Shown piece after piece: positions 9,661 through 18,050 of a stretch of 64,000 bases of DNA. A program made the translations under genes and the position numbers. The notes beneath the pieces were generated by a model, which ran no database searches, was not told the DNA's origin, and saw nothing but the letters and a program-made list of their open reading frames with translations. Each line of letters begins with the position of its first letter. The stretch's first letter is position 1. The stretch spans positions 186,001 to 250,000 of the forward strand of contig NZ_WOFO01000005.1 in NCBI RefSeq assembly GCF_010993705.1, in the 5' to 3' direction. Origin of the DNA: Cyclobacterium sp. SYSU L10401. Its GTDB lineage: Bacteria > Bacteroidota > Bacteroidia > Cytophagales > Cyclobacteriaceae.

Positions 9661-9736
9661 GATTAATTATTCTTTCGGCTCCTGAAAAAACCGGGGGATA
9701 AATTTATATACGTAGCTTTAGCTATCATGATAACAG

Positions 9737-10189
9737 TTACATTTTATTTTTGGAATCAATAATAATGGTCACCGGACCATCATTGATTAACGACACCTGC
9801 ATGTTCGCCCCAAATTCACCGGTAGCCACAGGCTTCCCCAACTGAATGGACAATTCCCTGATGCAGCTTTCGTACAGGGGAATGGCGGTATCAGGCTTAG
9901 CTGCCTTGATATAAGAGGGGCGGTTTCCCTTTTTAGTACTGGCATGCAATGTAAACTGACTGATGAGCAAAATATCTCCTTCTTTATCAAGGATGCTCCT
10001 GTTCATAACGCCATCCTCATCAGGAAAAATTCGCATATTGACCATTTTGCGGCAAATCCAGGAAATATCCTCATCGGAATCGGAATCGGCTATCCCCAGC
10101 AAAACCATCAAACCGGTACCAATGGCTGCTTTCTCTATTCCTGCGATACTTACAGCAGCTTGTTTTACACGTTGTATTACGGCAATCAT
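9737..10189 (-). CDS. dtd: D-aminoacyl-tRNA deacylase
   Basis: 150 aa, full length for the DTD family. It hydrolyses D-aminoacyl-tRNAs (and Gly-tRNA-Ala) so that D-amino acids do not enter proteins; it acts as a cytoplasmic homodimer. The two signature motifs are present: SQFTLHA in the middle and NDGPVTI near the C-terminus, the latter carrying the cross-subunit Gly-Pro. The start ATG overlaps the stop of the upstream oxidoreductase gene by 4 bp (10186-10189). Confidence 0.95.
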   Translation of the reverse strand: MIAVIQRVKQAAVSIAGIEKAAIGTGLMVLLGIADSDSDEDISWICRKMVNMRIFPDEDGVMNRSILDKEGDILLISQFTLHASTKKGNRPSYIKAAKPDTAIPLYESCIRELSIQLGKPVATGEFGANMQVSLINDGPVTIIIDSKNKM

Positions 10190-10911
10190 TCTGTCATGGT
10201 ATGCATTTCTGAAGACGTAACGGTCTCATTGCCCGAAATTTCTCCATTTAAAGATCTTTTTACCATGGCCTTCGCTACCTGATGGTCATAAATGGGTTTG
10301 TATTTTTTGAAAAGTCCCAGGAAAGTAACTCCCCTCATCAAAACCTTGGCCACTTCCTCACCCAATCGGTTTTCCTTCCGCTCTCCCAATAGCAAGGAAG
10401 GCTGAAAAATACCCACATAATCAAAATCCATTCTTTTTAAATCGTTCTCTACCTCACCTTTCACCTTATTGTAATAAATGGACGATTGCGCATCTGCTCC
10501 TAGGGCACTCACATATAAAAACCGCTTCACCCCTAGTCGCAAAGCCATTCTGGCAAAATGAATTACATAATCATGGTCTATGCGATAAAAATTTTCTTTT
10601 GATCCGGCCTGTTTTATCGTAGTTCCCAGGCTGCAAAAGGCCAGGGGCCGGGCATTTCCTGAGTCCAATGCCTTGATCAGGGGCTGGAAATCCCCACCCA
10701 TATTCTGATTCCTGATTTGCTCTTTTACATCTTCCTGATCCAGATCTCCAAAATCCACTTTCACTTGCACCAATTTATGGTGTTTGAGGGCCAGGTAACG
10801 TCGCCCAAAAGAAATCACCCAATCAAACTCAGGGTTTTGAAAAAGCTGATGGAGCAGTTTCATACCTACCAATCCGGATGAACCGGATACAATTGCGATT
10901 TTCCTGCTCAT
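10186..10911 (-). CDS. NAD(P)-binding Rossmann oxidoreductase (TIP30/HTATIP2-like)
   Basis: 241 aa, an atypical short-chain dehydrogenase. A dinucleotide-binding loop GSSGLVG is at 10-16. CSLGTT lies mid-protein and VSALGAD where the SDR active-site serine falls. An SxxxxYxxxK-like arrangement (SSIYYNKVKGEVE) supplies Tyr and Lys. It resembles small NAD(P)H-binding proteins of the TIP30 group, whose substrates are mostly unknown. Both ends overlap neighbours by 4 bp, placing it in the YkvA-dtd operon. Confidence 0.8.
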   Translation of the reverse strand: MSRKIAIVSGSSGLVGMKLLHQLFQNPEFDWVISFGRRYLALKHHKLVQVKVDFGDLDQEDVKEQIRNQNMGGDFQPLIKALDSGNARPLAFCSLGTTIKQAGSKENFYRIDHDYVIHFARMALRLGVKRFLYVSALGADAQSSIYYNKVKGEVENDLKRMDFDYVGIFQPSLLLGERKENRLGEEVAKVLMRGVTFLGLFKKYKPIYDHQVAKAMVKRSLNGEISGNETVTSSEMHTMTE

Positions 10912-11324
10912 GCTTGTTGATCCCTTTCCCAGTCCAGAAATCGTGCAATATCGGACTGTAAACTTTTAAAGATGGCCAGCAGCACGGTTATGTCATCCAC
11001 ATAACCTATGAAGGGAATAAAATCGGGAATTAGATCAGTCGGTAAAGCAAAATAAAATAATCCCAATGCCAGCAAGCCCAAAGACCGGTTGGAAAGCCCG
11101 GAATATTTTTTGTTTAAGTGCGACCTGATCATTCGGATAAATACCTCCACCTGAAATTTCACCTGAGCAAAGGTGGGGTTTTGGGAAAGTTCCTGCCACT
11201 TCAGGCTGGCTTTCTCCAGCAAGGCATGTAATTTCTTCTCCGTACTGGCAATATGCATCGCCCGGTTCATGTAGATAGCTTTCACCTTTTCAAAAAGGTT
11301 TTGCTCCTCATAATTTGCATCCAT
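10908..11324 (-). CDS. YkvA family protein (DUF1232)
   Basis: 138 aa. The C-terminal half carries the DUF1232 signature: a hydrophobic stretch with YFALPTDLIPDFIPFIGYVDD, in which PxDxIPDxIPxxGxxDD is typical. The N-terminal half is helical and charged. The family is found in many bacteria and its function is unknown; the hydrophobic segment suggests membrane association. The 3' end overlaps the oxidoreductase gene (ATGA). Confidence 0.85.
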   Translation of the reverse strand: MDANYEEQNLFEKVKAIYMNRAMHIASTEKKLHALLEKASLKWQELSQNPTFAQVKFQVEVFIRMIRSHLNKKYSGLSNRSLGLLALGLFYFALPTDLIPDFIPFIGYVDDITVLLAIFKSLQSDIARFLDWERDQQA

Positions 11325-11350
11325 AATTTCTTATCCAATTAGTAAGGGAA

Positions 11351-11872
11351 TCAAAAATAAATCCGTATTTCATCTTTTATATTTCGTAAAGCCTGTCCGA
11401 TAATGTCCTTTTCCTGAGCCAGGGCGGCCTGGAAAATTTTTTTGGCCAGTTCAAGGCTCTTTTCATCTCCCTCCACTTCCTGATAGGATCGGTTTACCAG
11501 GGAAATGGTTTGTTCAACAGCCGTTCGGACAGACTCCCAGGAATCATCTGTGAAATATACCTGCTGAGAAAGGTTGTGATTGAATTCATTTCGTATTTCT
11601 TCAATCAATCTGCCATGCAATTCCCCTGCTGTAAAACCAGGTTCATTGACCCTCCTGATTAAATTGTTTGGGGAAATACGCTCTAATAATAAGCACAATC
11701 GCTCGCCGGCCTGTAAACGTAGGGGTAGCAGCAACTCGGTGTTTTTGGTTTTGATGTCCACCCATTTCATCTCTTTTTCTTTCTTCAAAAATGATACCGT
11801 AATGATAAACATGCCATAAATGACCAGTCCTGCAGGGAGTACAATTTTCAAAAGCTCTGTAAGGTATTCCAT
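11351..11872 (-). CDS. Unrecognised membrane-anchored protein
   Basis: 173 aa from the ATG at 11872; a longer frame begins only at a TTG at 11929 and its extra residues have no membrane or signal character. One transmembrane helix is predicted at about 8-28, followed by basic residues and a soluble, helix-rich domain with the segment KKEKEMKWVDIKTKN. I do not recognise a characterised family. It lies 26 bp upstream of the YkvA gene and is probably the first gene of that operon. Confidence 0.65.
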   Translation of the reverse strand: MEYLTELLKIVLPAGLVIYGMFIITVSFLKKEKEMKWVDIKTKNTELLLPLRLQAGERLCLLLERISPNNLIRRVNEPGFTAGELHGRLIEEIRNEFNHNLSQQVYFTDDSWESVRTAVEQTISLVNRSYQEVEGDEKSLELAKKIFQAALAQEKDIIGQALRNIKDEIRIYF

Positions 11873-11942
11873 TGTTTGATGTTTTGAACCACAATATCCA
11901 AAATAATGGCAAGTTATGCTATGCAACAACTATTTTCTCCAT

Positions 11943-11950
11943 TAATTTTG
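11943..11950 (+). promoter_or_regulatory. Possible -7 box for the A-type Fe-S protein gene
   Basis: TAATTTTG fits the Bacteroidota -7 consensus TAnnTTTG and lies 33 nt before the ATG at 11984. No TTTG -33 element is found at the usual 19-21 nt spacing, so the assignment is weak. Confidence 0.35.
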
Positions 11951-11983
11951 GAACCTTTCACACTTGATTGACATTTTCAAAAC

Positions 11984-12298
11984 ATGTTGGTACCAATAAA
12001 AATAACAGCCCAGGCCCTGAATGAAATCAAAAACATCATGACTTCCAAAAACATCCCGAAGGAATACGCCCTGAGGGTCGGCATCAAAGGTGGGGGTTGT
12101 GGGGGAGTCTCCTTCGTCCTGGGTTTTGACCAGTCGAGGGAAGGGGACCAGCAATTTTCTGTCGGTGGCTTATCAGTGCTCGTAGAAAAAAGGCACGTCA
12201 TGTTTCTAATGGGTATGCAAGTAGATTTTCACGAAAGCAATGAGGCCAGGGGCTTTGTGTTTAGCAATCCTGATATTCCTGAAAGACATGATAAGTGA
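11984..12298 (+). CDS. HesB/IscA-like protein lacking the C-terminal CxC motif
   Basis: 104 aa, the usual length and fold of A-type iron-sulfur carriers. The first conserved cysteine is present (Cys39 in GGGCGG) with the surrounding RVGIKGGG pattern, and the C-terminal GFVFSNP matches the family. After that, where members normally end in a CGCG-type pair, this protein reads DIPERHDK and stops. Cys39 is the only cysteine in the chain. The other two frames across 12260-12330 encode no Cys-x-Cys, so this is not a simple frameshift. Canonical A-type proteins bind Fe or a cluster through three cysteines; this one could bind only via cross-subunit Cys39 ligands, or has another role. Confidence 0.85.
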   Translation: MLVPIKITAQALNEIKNIMTSKNIPKEYALRVGIKGGGCGGVSFVLGFDQSREGDQQFSVGGLSVLVEKRHVMFLMGMQVDFHESNEARGFVFSNPDIPERHDK

Positions 12299-12343
12299 CA
12301 CCTTATCAAAAGGATGAATGACCCGGCCATCAATAATCAGTTG

Positions 12344-12805
12344 TCAAACCAATCCTTCGAAACCATACCTGGCAGTGGCCCAAAAGGCATCCAGTCCTAT
12401 GATTCTGGGCTTCAAAAAAGAAATAATCTCCGGCCAGTATTTTTTTTCGAGAACATTGACCATTTCCAGCTTTTTTTCAACCGTATACCTGTATTGATCC
12501 AGGTCATCCTGTTCCTTTGTCATCCAGCTCCAGGTCTCTCCCAACTCCATTTCCAGTATATGCTTCAGTTCAAACAATTGCTCATAAAGCAACTCACCGA
12601 TATCGGCATCCGGGTGTTGAATTTCTATGGAAATGGAAGCAAAATCTCTTTCCGCCTTCATCCGAAAGTAAAGGTGCCGGATACCGGTTTTATAGTTTTT
12701 CCAATTTACCGGAGGACCCTCAGCTGAAGGGACAGGTTTCATATACCATCCGAAAGCTGTCCAAAATTCCTGTTTCATCTGGCTAACCTGATTTTTGCTA
12801 TACAT
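12344..12805 (-). CDS. DUF4268 domain-containing protein
   Basis: 153 aa from the ATG at 12805; a TTG two codons upstream is less likely. It resembles the DUF4268 family of small proteins common in Bacteroidota, with an N-terminal MKQEFWTAFGWYM segment and a C-terminal helical part. The domain is sometimes fused to nucleases, but no catalytic motif is visible here. It lies 11 bp after folB and ends the WD40-DivIVA-folB unit. Confidence 0.75.
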   Translation of the reverse strand: MYSKNQVSQMKQEFWTAFGWYMKPVPSAEGPPVNWKNYKTGIRHLYFRMKAERDFASISIEIQHPDADIGELLYEQLFELKHILEMELGETWSWMTKEQDDLDQYRYTVEKKLEMVNVLEKKYWPEIISFLKPRIIGLDAFWATARYGFEGLV

Positions 12806-12816
12806 GGACAATCGGT

Positions 12817-13182
12817 TTAATCGTAATCCTGCGGATAGTTTACTTCAACTACGGAATAATTGACTACTCCCCCAATCGCAGGGTTGTGCTTTTTTATGAT
12901 CACCCTGATCTTCCGGATTTCAGGATAAACCTTCAATATATCCTGTATCATCAAGTGGGCGAGGTGTTCGAGCAATTTAACCGGTACCTGCATGTGGGCT
13001 TTGGCTATCTGGTACAATTTAAAATAGTCTACCGTCTTCTTTAGGTCATCATGGAGCATGGCCTTTTGGAAGTCGGTATGCACATGTAAATCCACTGTAA
13101 AGCGGTTGCCTAGTTTTTTTTCTTCCGAAAACACCCCATGATAAGCGTGGAATTCAATGCCCTCCAATGAAACCTTACCCAT
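12817..13182 (-). CDS. folB: Dihydroneopterin aldolase
   Basis: 121 aa, full length. It converts 7,8-dihydroneopterin to 6-hydroxymethyl-7,8-dihydropterin and glycolaldehyde in folate synthesis. Family features: LEGIEFHAYHGV near the N-terminus (Tyr and His of the active site), a central VDYFKLYQ and LLEHLAHLM (substrate-binding Glu), and the C-terminal KKHNPAIGG with the catalytic Lys region. The ATG overlaps the TAA of the DivIVA gene by one base (TAATG at 13180-13184). Confidence 0.93.
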   Translation of the reverse strand: MGKVSLEGIEFHAYHGVFSEEKKLGNRFTVDLHVHTDFQKAMLHDDLKKTVDYFKLYQIAKAHMQVPVKLLEHLAHLMIQDILKVYPEIRKIRVIIKKHNPAIGGVVNYSVVEVNYPQDYD

Positions 13183-14036
13183 TATTCAAATTGATCAAAA
13201 AATGAACCTGACTGTTTATTTTGGGGTTTATCTTCCGCCCGGGAATTTTTTCCTGATGTCTCCTTTTCTCCAGACTCCTCGTTTTCGGTGGCTGAATCCT
13301 GGTTTTCGAGGCCGCTTGGGATACCGCCTTCATCTTTTTCTTTTTGCTCTATGGGAGCTTCTCCGGCATCCGGTTTATCCCAGGTATACGTGTTGGATAC
13401 ATCTTCCTTGCTCGTCCCTGAGCCAGATTCCAGGGGAGGCTTACTCATAGAATTATAGTACTTATCCTTCCGCTGAATATCCTTGACCAGTCTGGTATGT
13501 GCTACCGCATCAATTTCATTGAACCCATCCTGCACCGTTTTTACATTCTCCAGTGTCTCGGTCGCCGTTTTTTTAAGGTGCTTCAGCAAGTAGTCTCGCT
13601 GTACCTGCAATTTCTCATAATTGTCTACCAGCAATTGCACATCCTCTTTCAGGTCTTCCATGATATTTTTAGCCTGTGATTCGGCTTGCTCTACGATATT
13701 TTTTGCATTACCCCTGGATTCTGCACTAAGTGCATCAGCATTCATTTGGGCCTCTTTCAGAATCAGTTCTGCCGTTTTATTGGCTTGTTCAATGATGCTG
13801 GCACCGGTATCTTCGGCTGTTTTAAGTGTTTTAAAAAGGGATTGCTCCACCTCCCGGAGTTTCGAAGCCTCTTTTTCAGCTTGTTCGTATTTGAGCCTCA
13901 ATGCATTTTTTTCCTCCACCAGCTTTTCCCATTCCTGGGACAGGTAGCTTAAAAATGCAGCAACTTCATCTTTATCGTAACCCCTGATTTTTTTTTCAAA
14001 GGTTTTCTGGCGAATATCCAAGGGTGTTATTTTCAT
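13182..14036 (-). CDS. DivIVA domain-containing protein
   Basis: 284 aa. The N-terminal ~60 residues match the DivIVA/GpsB membrane-binding domain (MKITPLDIRQKTFEKKIRGY, then DKDEVAAFL). Next comes a long coiled coil (about 35-165) and a disordered Glu/Gly/Ser/Lys-rich tail of ~100 residues ending SFFDQFE. DivIVA proteins bind curved membranes and scaffold division or cell-wall machinery in Gram-positives; in Bacteroidota the family is widespread but its role is little known. It overlaps folB by one base and lies 39 bp downstream of the WD40 gene. Confidence 0.87.
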   Translation of the reverse strand: MKITPLDIRQKTFEKKIRGYDKDEVAAFLSYLSQEWEKLVEEKNALRLKYEQAEKEASKLREVEQSLFKTLKTAEDTGASIIEQANKTAELILKEAQMNADALSAESRGNAKNIVEQAESQAKNIMEDLKEDVQLLVDNYEKLQVQRDYLLKHLKKTATETLENVKTVQDGFNEIDAVAHTRLVKDIQRKDKYYNSMSKPPLESGSGTSKEDVSNTYTWDKPDAGEAPIEQKEKDEGGIPSGLENQDSATENEESGEKETSGKNSRAEDKPQNKQSGSFFDQFE

Positions 14037-14075
14037 TTCTCGATTTTTATTTTCCAGATAATATTTCTCCGGAAG

Positions 14076-15002
14076 TCATTGGCTGATGTCTAAATCCCAA
14101 ACGGTAACGGTATGATCATCACTGATGGCCACTACCTGATCTTTGTAGGCAGACCAATACACTTTATTTATAGACGTCCCATGTCCAGCGTGCCTGGCTT
14201 TATCAATTACTTTCAGAAGCTTGCGTTCCACCGGATCCCAAACCTTAATTGACTTGTCCATGCTACAAGTTACAAAATACCTGCCATCATCCCGAAAAGA
14301 TAGGTAATTGATGGCATACATGTGCGCTGCAATGCTCGTCTTTTCCTTAAAATCGGCAATATTCCAAAATTTCAACCGCGCATCTCTACCTCCACTGATC
14401 AGCATCTTACCATCCATAGAATATTGCAGGGCAAAGACGGAGTTGCTGTGTCCTTCGAGCTTGGCTACCGGCTTCCAACCCTCAAAGTCAAATACTTTGA
14501 TCTGGTGATCGCTGGCTCCAACGCTAAATTGGTTCCTGACTGGATCTATGGCCAGCACCCTCAGGTGTTGATCACTGATTTTCAAATGCTTTACCGGAGA
14601 TTGGGCTTCTATATTCAAAACCACCAGCACACCATCTCCGGTAGCTACCAACAACAGGTCACCTACCACCTTCATATCATATATGGCATTGGCAGTGATT
14701 TTAAGGGACCATACCTCCTTTTTACTGACAAGATCAATGGCATGAACCCCCTCAAAATTCTGCCCAATGAAAAGTAAATTTCTTTTGGGGTCTACTGTTA
14801 AGGCATAAACCGAACGGGGCAACTTTGCAAGTAATAAGCCATCTTTAGGCTCCCGGAGATCCCATTCTACCACCATTCCGTCTCCGGATGCGGTATAAAA
14901 ATGATGGGGAGCCAATCCCTCCGAAAGTGCAAAAACAGAATGGTTATGCCCGCTTAATGTGTGGAGTTTATTTACTTGAATTTTTGGCATATATTGCATC
15001 AT
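14076..15002 (-). CDS. WD40 repeat beta-propeller protein
   Basis: 308 aa from the ATG at 15002. The frame stays open to a TTG at 15086, but that would overlap the divergent phosphopantetheinyl transferase gene, and the extra residues have no repeat character. About seven WD40 repeats are seen with GH...WD-type punctuation (LSGHNHSVFALS, LEGHSNSVFALQ, IKVWDP, VTVWDLD). No signal peptide, so probably a cytoplasmic protein-protein scaffold. It heads the DivIVA-folB-DUF4268 unit and shares a 31-bp divergent gap with the + strand gene. Confidence 0.82.
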   Translation of the reverse strand: MMQYMPKIQVNKLHTLSGHNHSVFALSEGLAPHHFYTASGDGMVVEWDLREPKDGLLLAKLPRSVYALTVDPKRNLLFIGQNFEGVHAIDLVSKKEVWSLKITANAIYDMKVVGDLLLVATGDGVLVVLNIEAQSPVKHLKISDQHLRVLAIDPVRNQFSVGASDHQIKVFDFEGWKPVAKLEGHSNSVFALQYSMDGKMLISGGRDARLKFWNIADFKEKTSIAAHMYAINYLSFRDDGRYFVTCSMDKSIKVWDPVERKLLKVIDKARHAGHGTSINKVYWSAYKDQVVAISDDHTVTVWDLDISQ

Positions 15003-15033
15003 GTATTTATCACCCAGCTCATTTTGAGTAACC

Positions 15034-15663
15034 ATGCAAACAAAAATAGAAAAAATTAGCCCTTTATCTGCTTTTGCTATCAACAATATTCATGAATCCG
15101 AAAACAGTCCCATGGACTTTTTGAGTTTTAGGGAAAAACTTTCCCTGGCCAATATCGGGCATCCCCAAAAAAGAAAAGAATGGAAAGGTGCCAGGCTGGC
15201 CATTAAATCTGCCCTGGACCATATTAATCTTCCTTATCCGGGATTTTACAAAGACCCACACGGTAAATCCCATGCGATGGACGGCTACGGGTATGTCTCC
15301 CTTACCCACCATGGAGATTTTTCCGGAGCCATTTTTCATAAAGAAATCCCCGTAGGCATCGATCTGGAAAAGGTCCGGGAGAAAACTGTTCCCCTGGGTC
15401 CAAAATACCTGGATGCCACAGAAATGGACTTTCTGGACAAAGATCCCTACCTGTACACCTTGGCCTGGTCGGTAAAGGAAACCATCTTCAAATGCCAGGG
15501 CAGAAAGGGTATCAGTCTTCGCCAAAACATACTGCTCCAGCCCTTTACCTGCAGTGACCGGGTGATAAAAGGGAAAATCCGTGGGACCGATTTTGCTGAT
15601 CACCACTATGCAGTAAAGGTCTTGACTGAAAATGATATGATCCTTACCTATACCATTTGGTGA
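15034..15663 (+). CDS. 4'-phosphopantetheinyl transferase superfamily protein
   Basis: 209 aa, the two-lobed Sfp-type size. It transfers phosphopantetheine from CoA to carrier proteins. Motifs: SLTHHGDFSGA, VGIDLEKVRE (Mg-binding Asp-x-Glu) and WSVKETIFKCQG (catalytic W(S/A)xKE), in the correct order. No polyketide or NRPS genes are seen nearby, so the target may be the fatty-acid acyl carrier protein or an unlinked carrier. Confidence 0.9.
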   Translation: MQTKIEKISPLSAFAINNIHESENSPMDFLSFREKLSLANIGHPQKRKEWKGARLAIKSALDHINLPYPGFYKDPHGKSHAMDGYGYVSLTHHGDFSGAIFHKEIPVGIDLEKVREKTVPLGPKYLDATEMDFLDKDPYLYTLAWSVKETIFKCQGRKGISLRQNILLQPFTCSDRVIKGKIRGTDFADHHYAVKVLTENDMILTYTIW

Positions 15664-15670
15664 TTTTTCC

Positions 15671-15678
15671 TATATTTG
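15671..15678 (+). promoter_or_regulatory. -7 promoter box for the redoxin gene
   Basis: TATATTTG fits TAnnTTTG exactly and lies 20 nt before the ATG at 15699, just after the stop of the upstream gene. No TTTG is found 19-21 nt further upstream, so only the -7 element supports it. Confidence 0.45.
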
Positions 15679-15698
15679 TTAATAAAACAGCTTGTTCT

Positions 15699-16277
15699 AT
15701 GAAGTATGTAAGGTGTTTTATGCTTTTTTTTCTTGTGTCTTCCCTGGCTATTGGCCAGCAGGTTTCTAACGTAGAATTGGTAGATGCCTTTTCTGGAAAA
15801 ACTTTTTCCACTGCACGTCATCCATCTTCCACTACCATGGTTTTTGTATTTACAAGCCTGACTTGCCCTTATGCCAAACTGTACGAAGACCGGATCCTGG
15901 CCCTGCATCAAAAATACAGCGGCCAGAATGTAATTTTCATGCTGGTAAACCCCCATGCCGGCCAGACGGATGAAAGCAAGGAGCAAATGGCTACTTTGAC
16001 ATGGGCAAGGGATTCAGGAATTCCTTTTTTAATGGATAATGATCAGGCTTTCACCCAACAAACAAGTGTCAGAAAAATTCCGGAAGTAGTGCTCATCTCA
16101 TCCGGACCTACAGGATACTCCATTGCTTATCAGGGGGCCATTGACAACAATGCCCAATCTGCTTCCAGCGCCACCGTACATTACCTGGACAATGCCCTCC
16201 GGGATATCCTGTCCAAAAAAAGGCCCAGCCCTGCCATCACCCGCGCCGTGGGTTGTAATATCCGTCTGAAAAATTAG
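15699..16277 (+). CDS. Exported redoxin/thioredoxin-like protein (CPxA type)
   Basis: 192 aa from the ATG at 15699, which starts a clean Sec signal peptide ending near AIGQQ; the frame extends to 15657 but that adds no useful sequence. The thioredoxin-fold region has the motif TCPYAKLY in place of CxxC, as in the periplasmic redoxin group of Bacteroidota and Planctomycetes. A second conserved cysteine appears in the C-terminal VGCNI motif typical of that group, so the two cysteines may work as a peroxiredoxin-like pair. The 3' end overlaps the convergent transglutaminase-like gene by 4 bp. Confidence 0.8.
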   Translation: MKYVRCFMLFFLVSSLAIGQQVSNVELVDAFSGKTFSTARHPSSTTMVFVFTSLTCPYAKLYEDRILALHQKYSGQNVIFMLVNPHAGQTDESKEQMATLTWARDSGIPFLMDNDQAFTQQTSVRKIPEVVLISSGPTGYSIAYQGAIDNNAQSASSATVHYLDNALRDILSKKRPSPAITRAVGCNIRLKN

Positions 16278-17122
16278 TCCTTGTCTATTATCTGCAACAA
16301 TCCCTTGATTTCTTCCGCCTTGTCCACTTCACCGATTTTATCGAAAGCAAAAATGAGATTCCTAAGGGTCCTTCGGATAATATCCATGTTTTCACAGGGT
16401 CCGAAATAAGAGGGTTTGGGCTCCAGTTTAAGGTGTTCCAGGTAATTATTGATATCTTGTTTGGTAAAAATCAGGCCCTTATTGAATGCATTGATGTAAA
16501 ATTTAAATTTTCCGGACTGATAGGTAAGCACAAACAGGTTGGGCAGGTTTACTCCGTAAATGGGCAGCCCCAGCTTTCTGGCTACCAGGAGATATACAGA
16601 ACACAAACTAATGGGATTGCCTTTTTTGGTTTCCAAAACCGTTCTGATCATGCTATTGCCCGGACTATGAAAATTTTTGGTATTGGCAGAAAACTTCAGA
16701 TCATTGAACAGTACGTTATTGATCAATTTGATCTTATCGTAAACAGAAAATTCATTTTTGAAATTGGTCCAGACATTAAAGTAGATCTGCTGCATCACCG
16801 CATTCAGTTGCTCAAATTCCAACTCCGGATAAAGATAGGTATTGATGATCCATAAACCCTCCAACAATTCCTGCTCTTCCGAATTTTTCCAATCAAAGAG
16901 CCTCTTTCTGAGCAGGTTGATCTGTAATTCGTGGACCAACTCTTCGATCTCCTTTTGTACTTCAGGGTTGAAGGAGCTTTCCCATTTGTTTTCCAGATAG
17001 GGGATGACATCGTTCCCCAAAGAAATGATCTTTCCCCGCACATGGGCCTTGATCTCCTGGTCCGTATCATCCAAAAGGGAAATCAAAGCATTCAATTCTT
17101 TATCAGTTAGTTGGTTATCCAT
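16274..17122 (-). CDS. SirB1/transglutaminase-like protein, probably inactive
   Basis: 282 aa. The N-terminal part is helical. The C-terminal part matches the SirB1-type transglutaminase-like domain: GNPISLCSVYLLVARKLGLP, with Cys in the nucleophile position, then YGVNLPNLFVLTY. In family members the latter segment usually reads P-x-H-F with a catalytic-type His; here His is replaced by Leu, so a working Cys-His pair is unlikely. The role is probably non-enzymatic or unknown. Confidence 0.75.
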   Translation of the reverse strand: MDNQLTDKELNALISLLDDTDQEIKAHVRGKIISLGNDVIPYLENKWESSFNPEVQKEIEELVHELQINLLRKRLFDWKNSEEQELLEGLWIINTYLYPELEFEQLNAVMQQIYFNVWTNFKNEFSVYDKIKLINNVLFNDLKFSANTKNFHSPGNSMIRTVLETKKGNPISLCSVYLLVARKLGLPIYGVNLPNLFVLTYQSGKFKFYINAFNKGLIFTKQDINNYLEHLKLEPKPSYFGPCENMDIIRRTLRNLIFAFDKIGEVDKAEEIKGLLQIIDKD

Positions 17123-17233
17123 TTGATCAATTACTCACTTATGGTATCCTAAAGTTACCGAATTTTAATTAAAAAACAGGCTTCCTTCCCATCCCCCTGT
17201 GCTTTCAACAAGTTGGTGGGGATTCCCATAATA

Positions 17234-18034
17234 TCAGAGAGATTCAATTTCTTCTTTATAGGCTTTGATGGCCCTGAATATCCCTGAAGCCACATAGGTC
17301 TGCCCATTTTTGCTATTGAGGTACCGCTCCTCGCTAAGATTGGAAAGAAATCCAGCCTCAATCAGCACACTGGGCATGCTCGTGGTCCAGAGCACATAAA
17401 AAGGAGCCTGCTTCACCCCTCTGGAATACCTGTTGACACGGGTAGAAAAGTCCCTTTCGATTTTTTCTGCCAGGGAAAGGCTATTTGAAAAATAGGCCCT
17501 TTGCATCAGGTTAAACATCATGTAGGATTCCGGCGATTGGGGATCAAATCCCTCATAATTCTCCTGGTAGTCATCTTCTAAAAGAATCACCGCATTTTCC
17601 CGTTTGACAATTTCAAAATTGGCATCAAAATTCTTATTTCCCATAACAAAGGTCTCCGTACCATGCACCCGGGTGGAAGATGTCGCATTGCAATGAATGG
17701 ATATAAATAGATCTGCCCTGTTTCTGTTGGCAATATTGGCCCTTTCTTTGAGCTCAATAAATTTATCGGTCTTCCGCGTATATATGACCTCTACCTCGGG
17801 CAACAAATCCTGTACATAAGCGCCAACCTTCAAGGCCAGGGCCAGGGCTACATCCTTTTCCCGGGATATTTTCCCGACAGTTCCCGGATCTTTGCCTCCA
17901 TGCCCTGCATCTATAACGATGCGCCTGAGTTTAAACTCTGCACTTCTCTCTCCGGTGGGTATAAAACCCACAAAAACAAAGGTCATGGAGAGCAGGGAAA
18001 TTATAAGAATATTTTTCAGCCTGGTTCGTTTCAT
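17234..18034 (-). CDS. N-acetylmuramoyl-L-alanine amidase
   Basis: 266 aa. An N-terminal hydrophobic segment (about 8-26) acts as signal peptide or anchor. The Amidase_3 domain follows directly: DAGHGGKDPG with zinc ligand His45, SREKDV with Glu59, SIHCNA with His114, and the catalytic Glu in LIEAGFLSN. It cleaves the lactyl-amide bond between MurNAc and the stem peptide during cell separation or wall remodelling. It is transcribed away from lptD, sharing a 63-bp divergent region that contains a 15-bp inverted repeat. Confidence 0.92.
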   Translation of the reverse strand: MKRTRLKNILIISLLSMTFVFVGFIPTGERSAEFKLRRIVIDAGHGGKDPGTVGKISREKDVALALALKVGAYVQDLLPEVEVIYTRKTDKFIELKERANIANRNRADLFISIHCNATSSTRVHGTETFVMGNKNFDANFEIVKRENAVILLEDDYQENYEGFDPQSPESYMMFNLMQRAYFSNSLSLAEKIERDFSTRVNRYSRGVKQAPFYVLWTTSMPSVLIEAGFLSNLSEERYLNSKNGQTYVASGIFRAIKAYKEEIESL

Positions 18035-18035
18035 A

Positions 18036-18050
18036 AACGTTAATAACGTT
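18036..18050. promoter_or_regulatory. Inverted repeat between amidase and lptD (possible operator)
   Basis: AACGTTA-a-TAACGTT: two perfect 7-nt arms round one base, starting 2 bases upstream of the amidase ATG. It lies in the only intergenic DNA between two divergent envelope genes. Right after it is TAACTTTA (18051), one base off the -7 consensus on the + strand. A regulator bound here could affect both genes, but no regulator is known. Confidence 0.4.
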
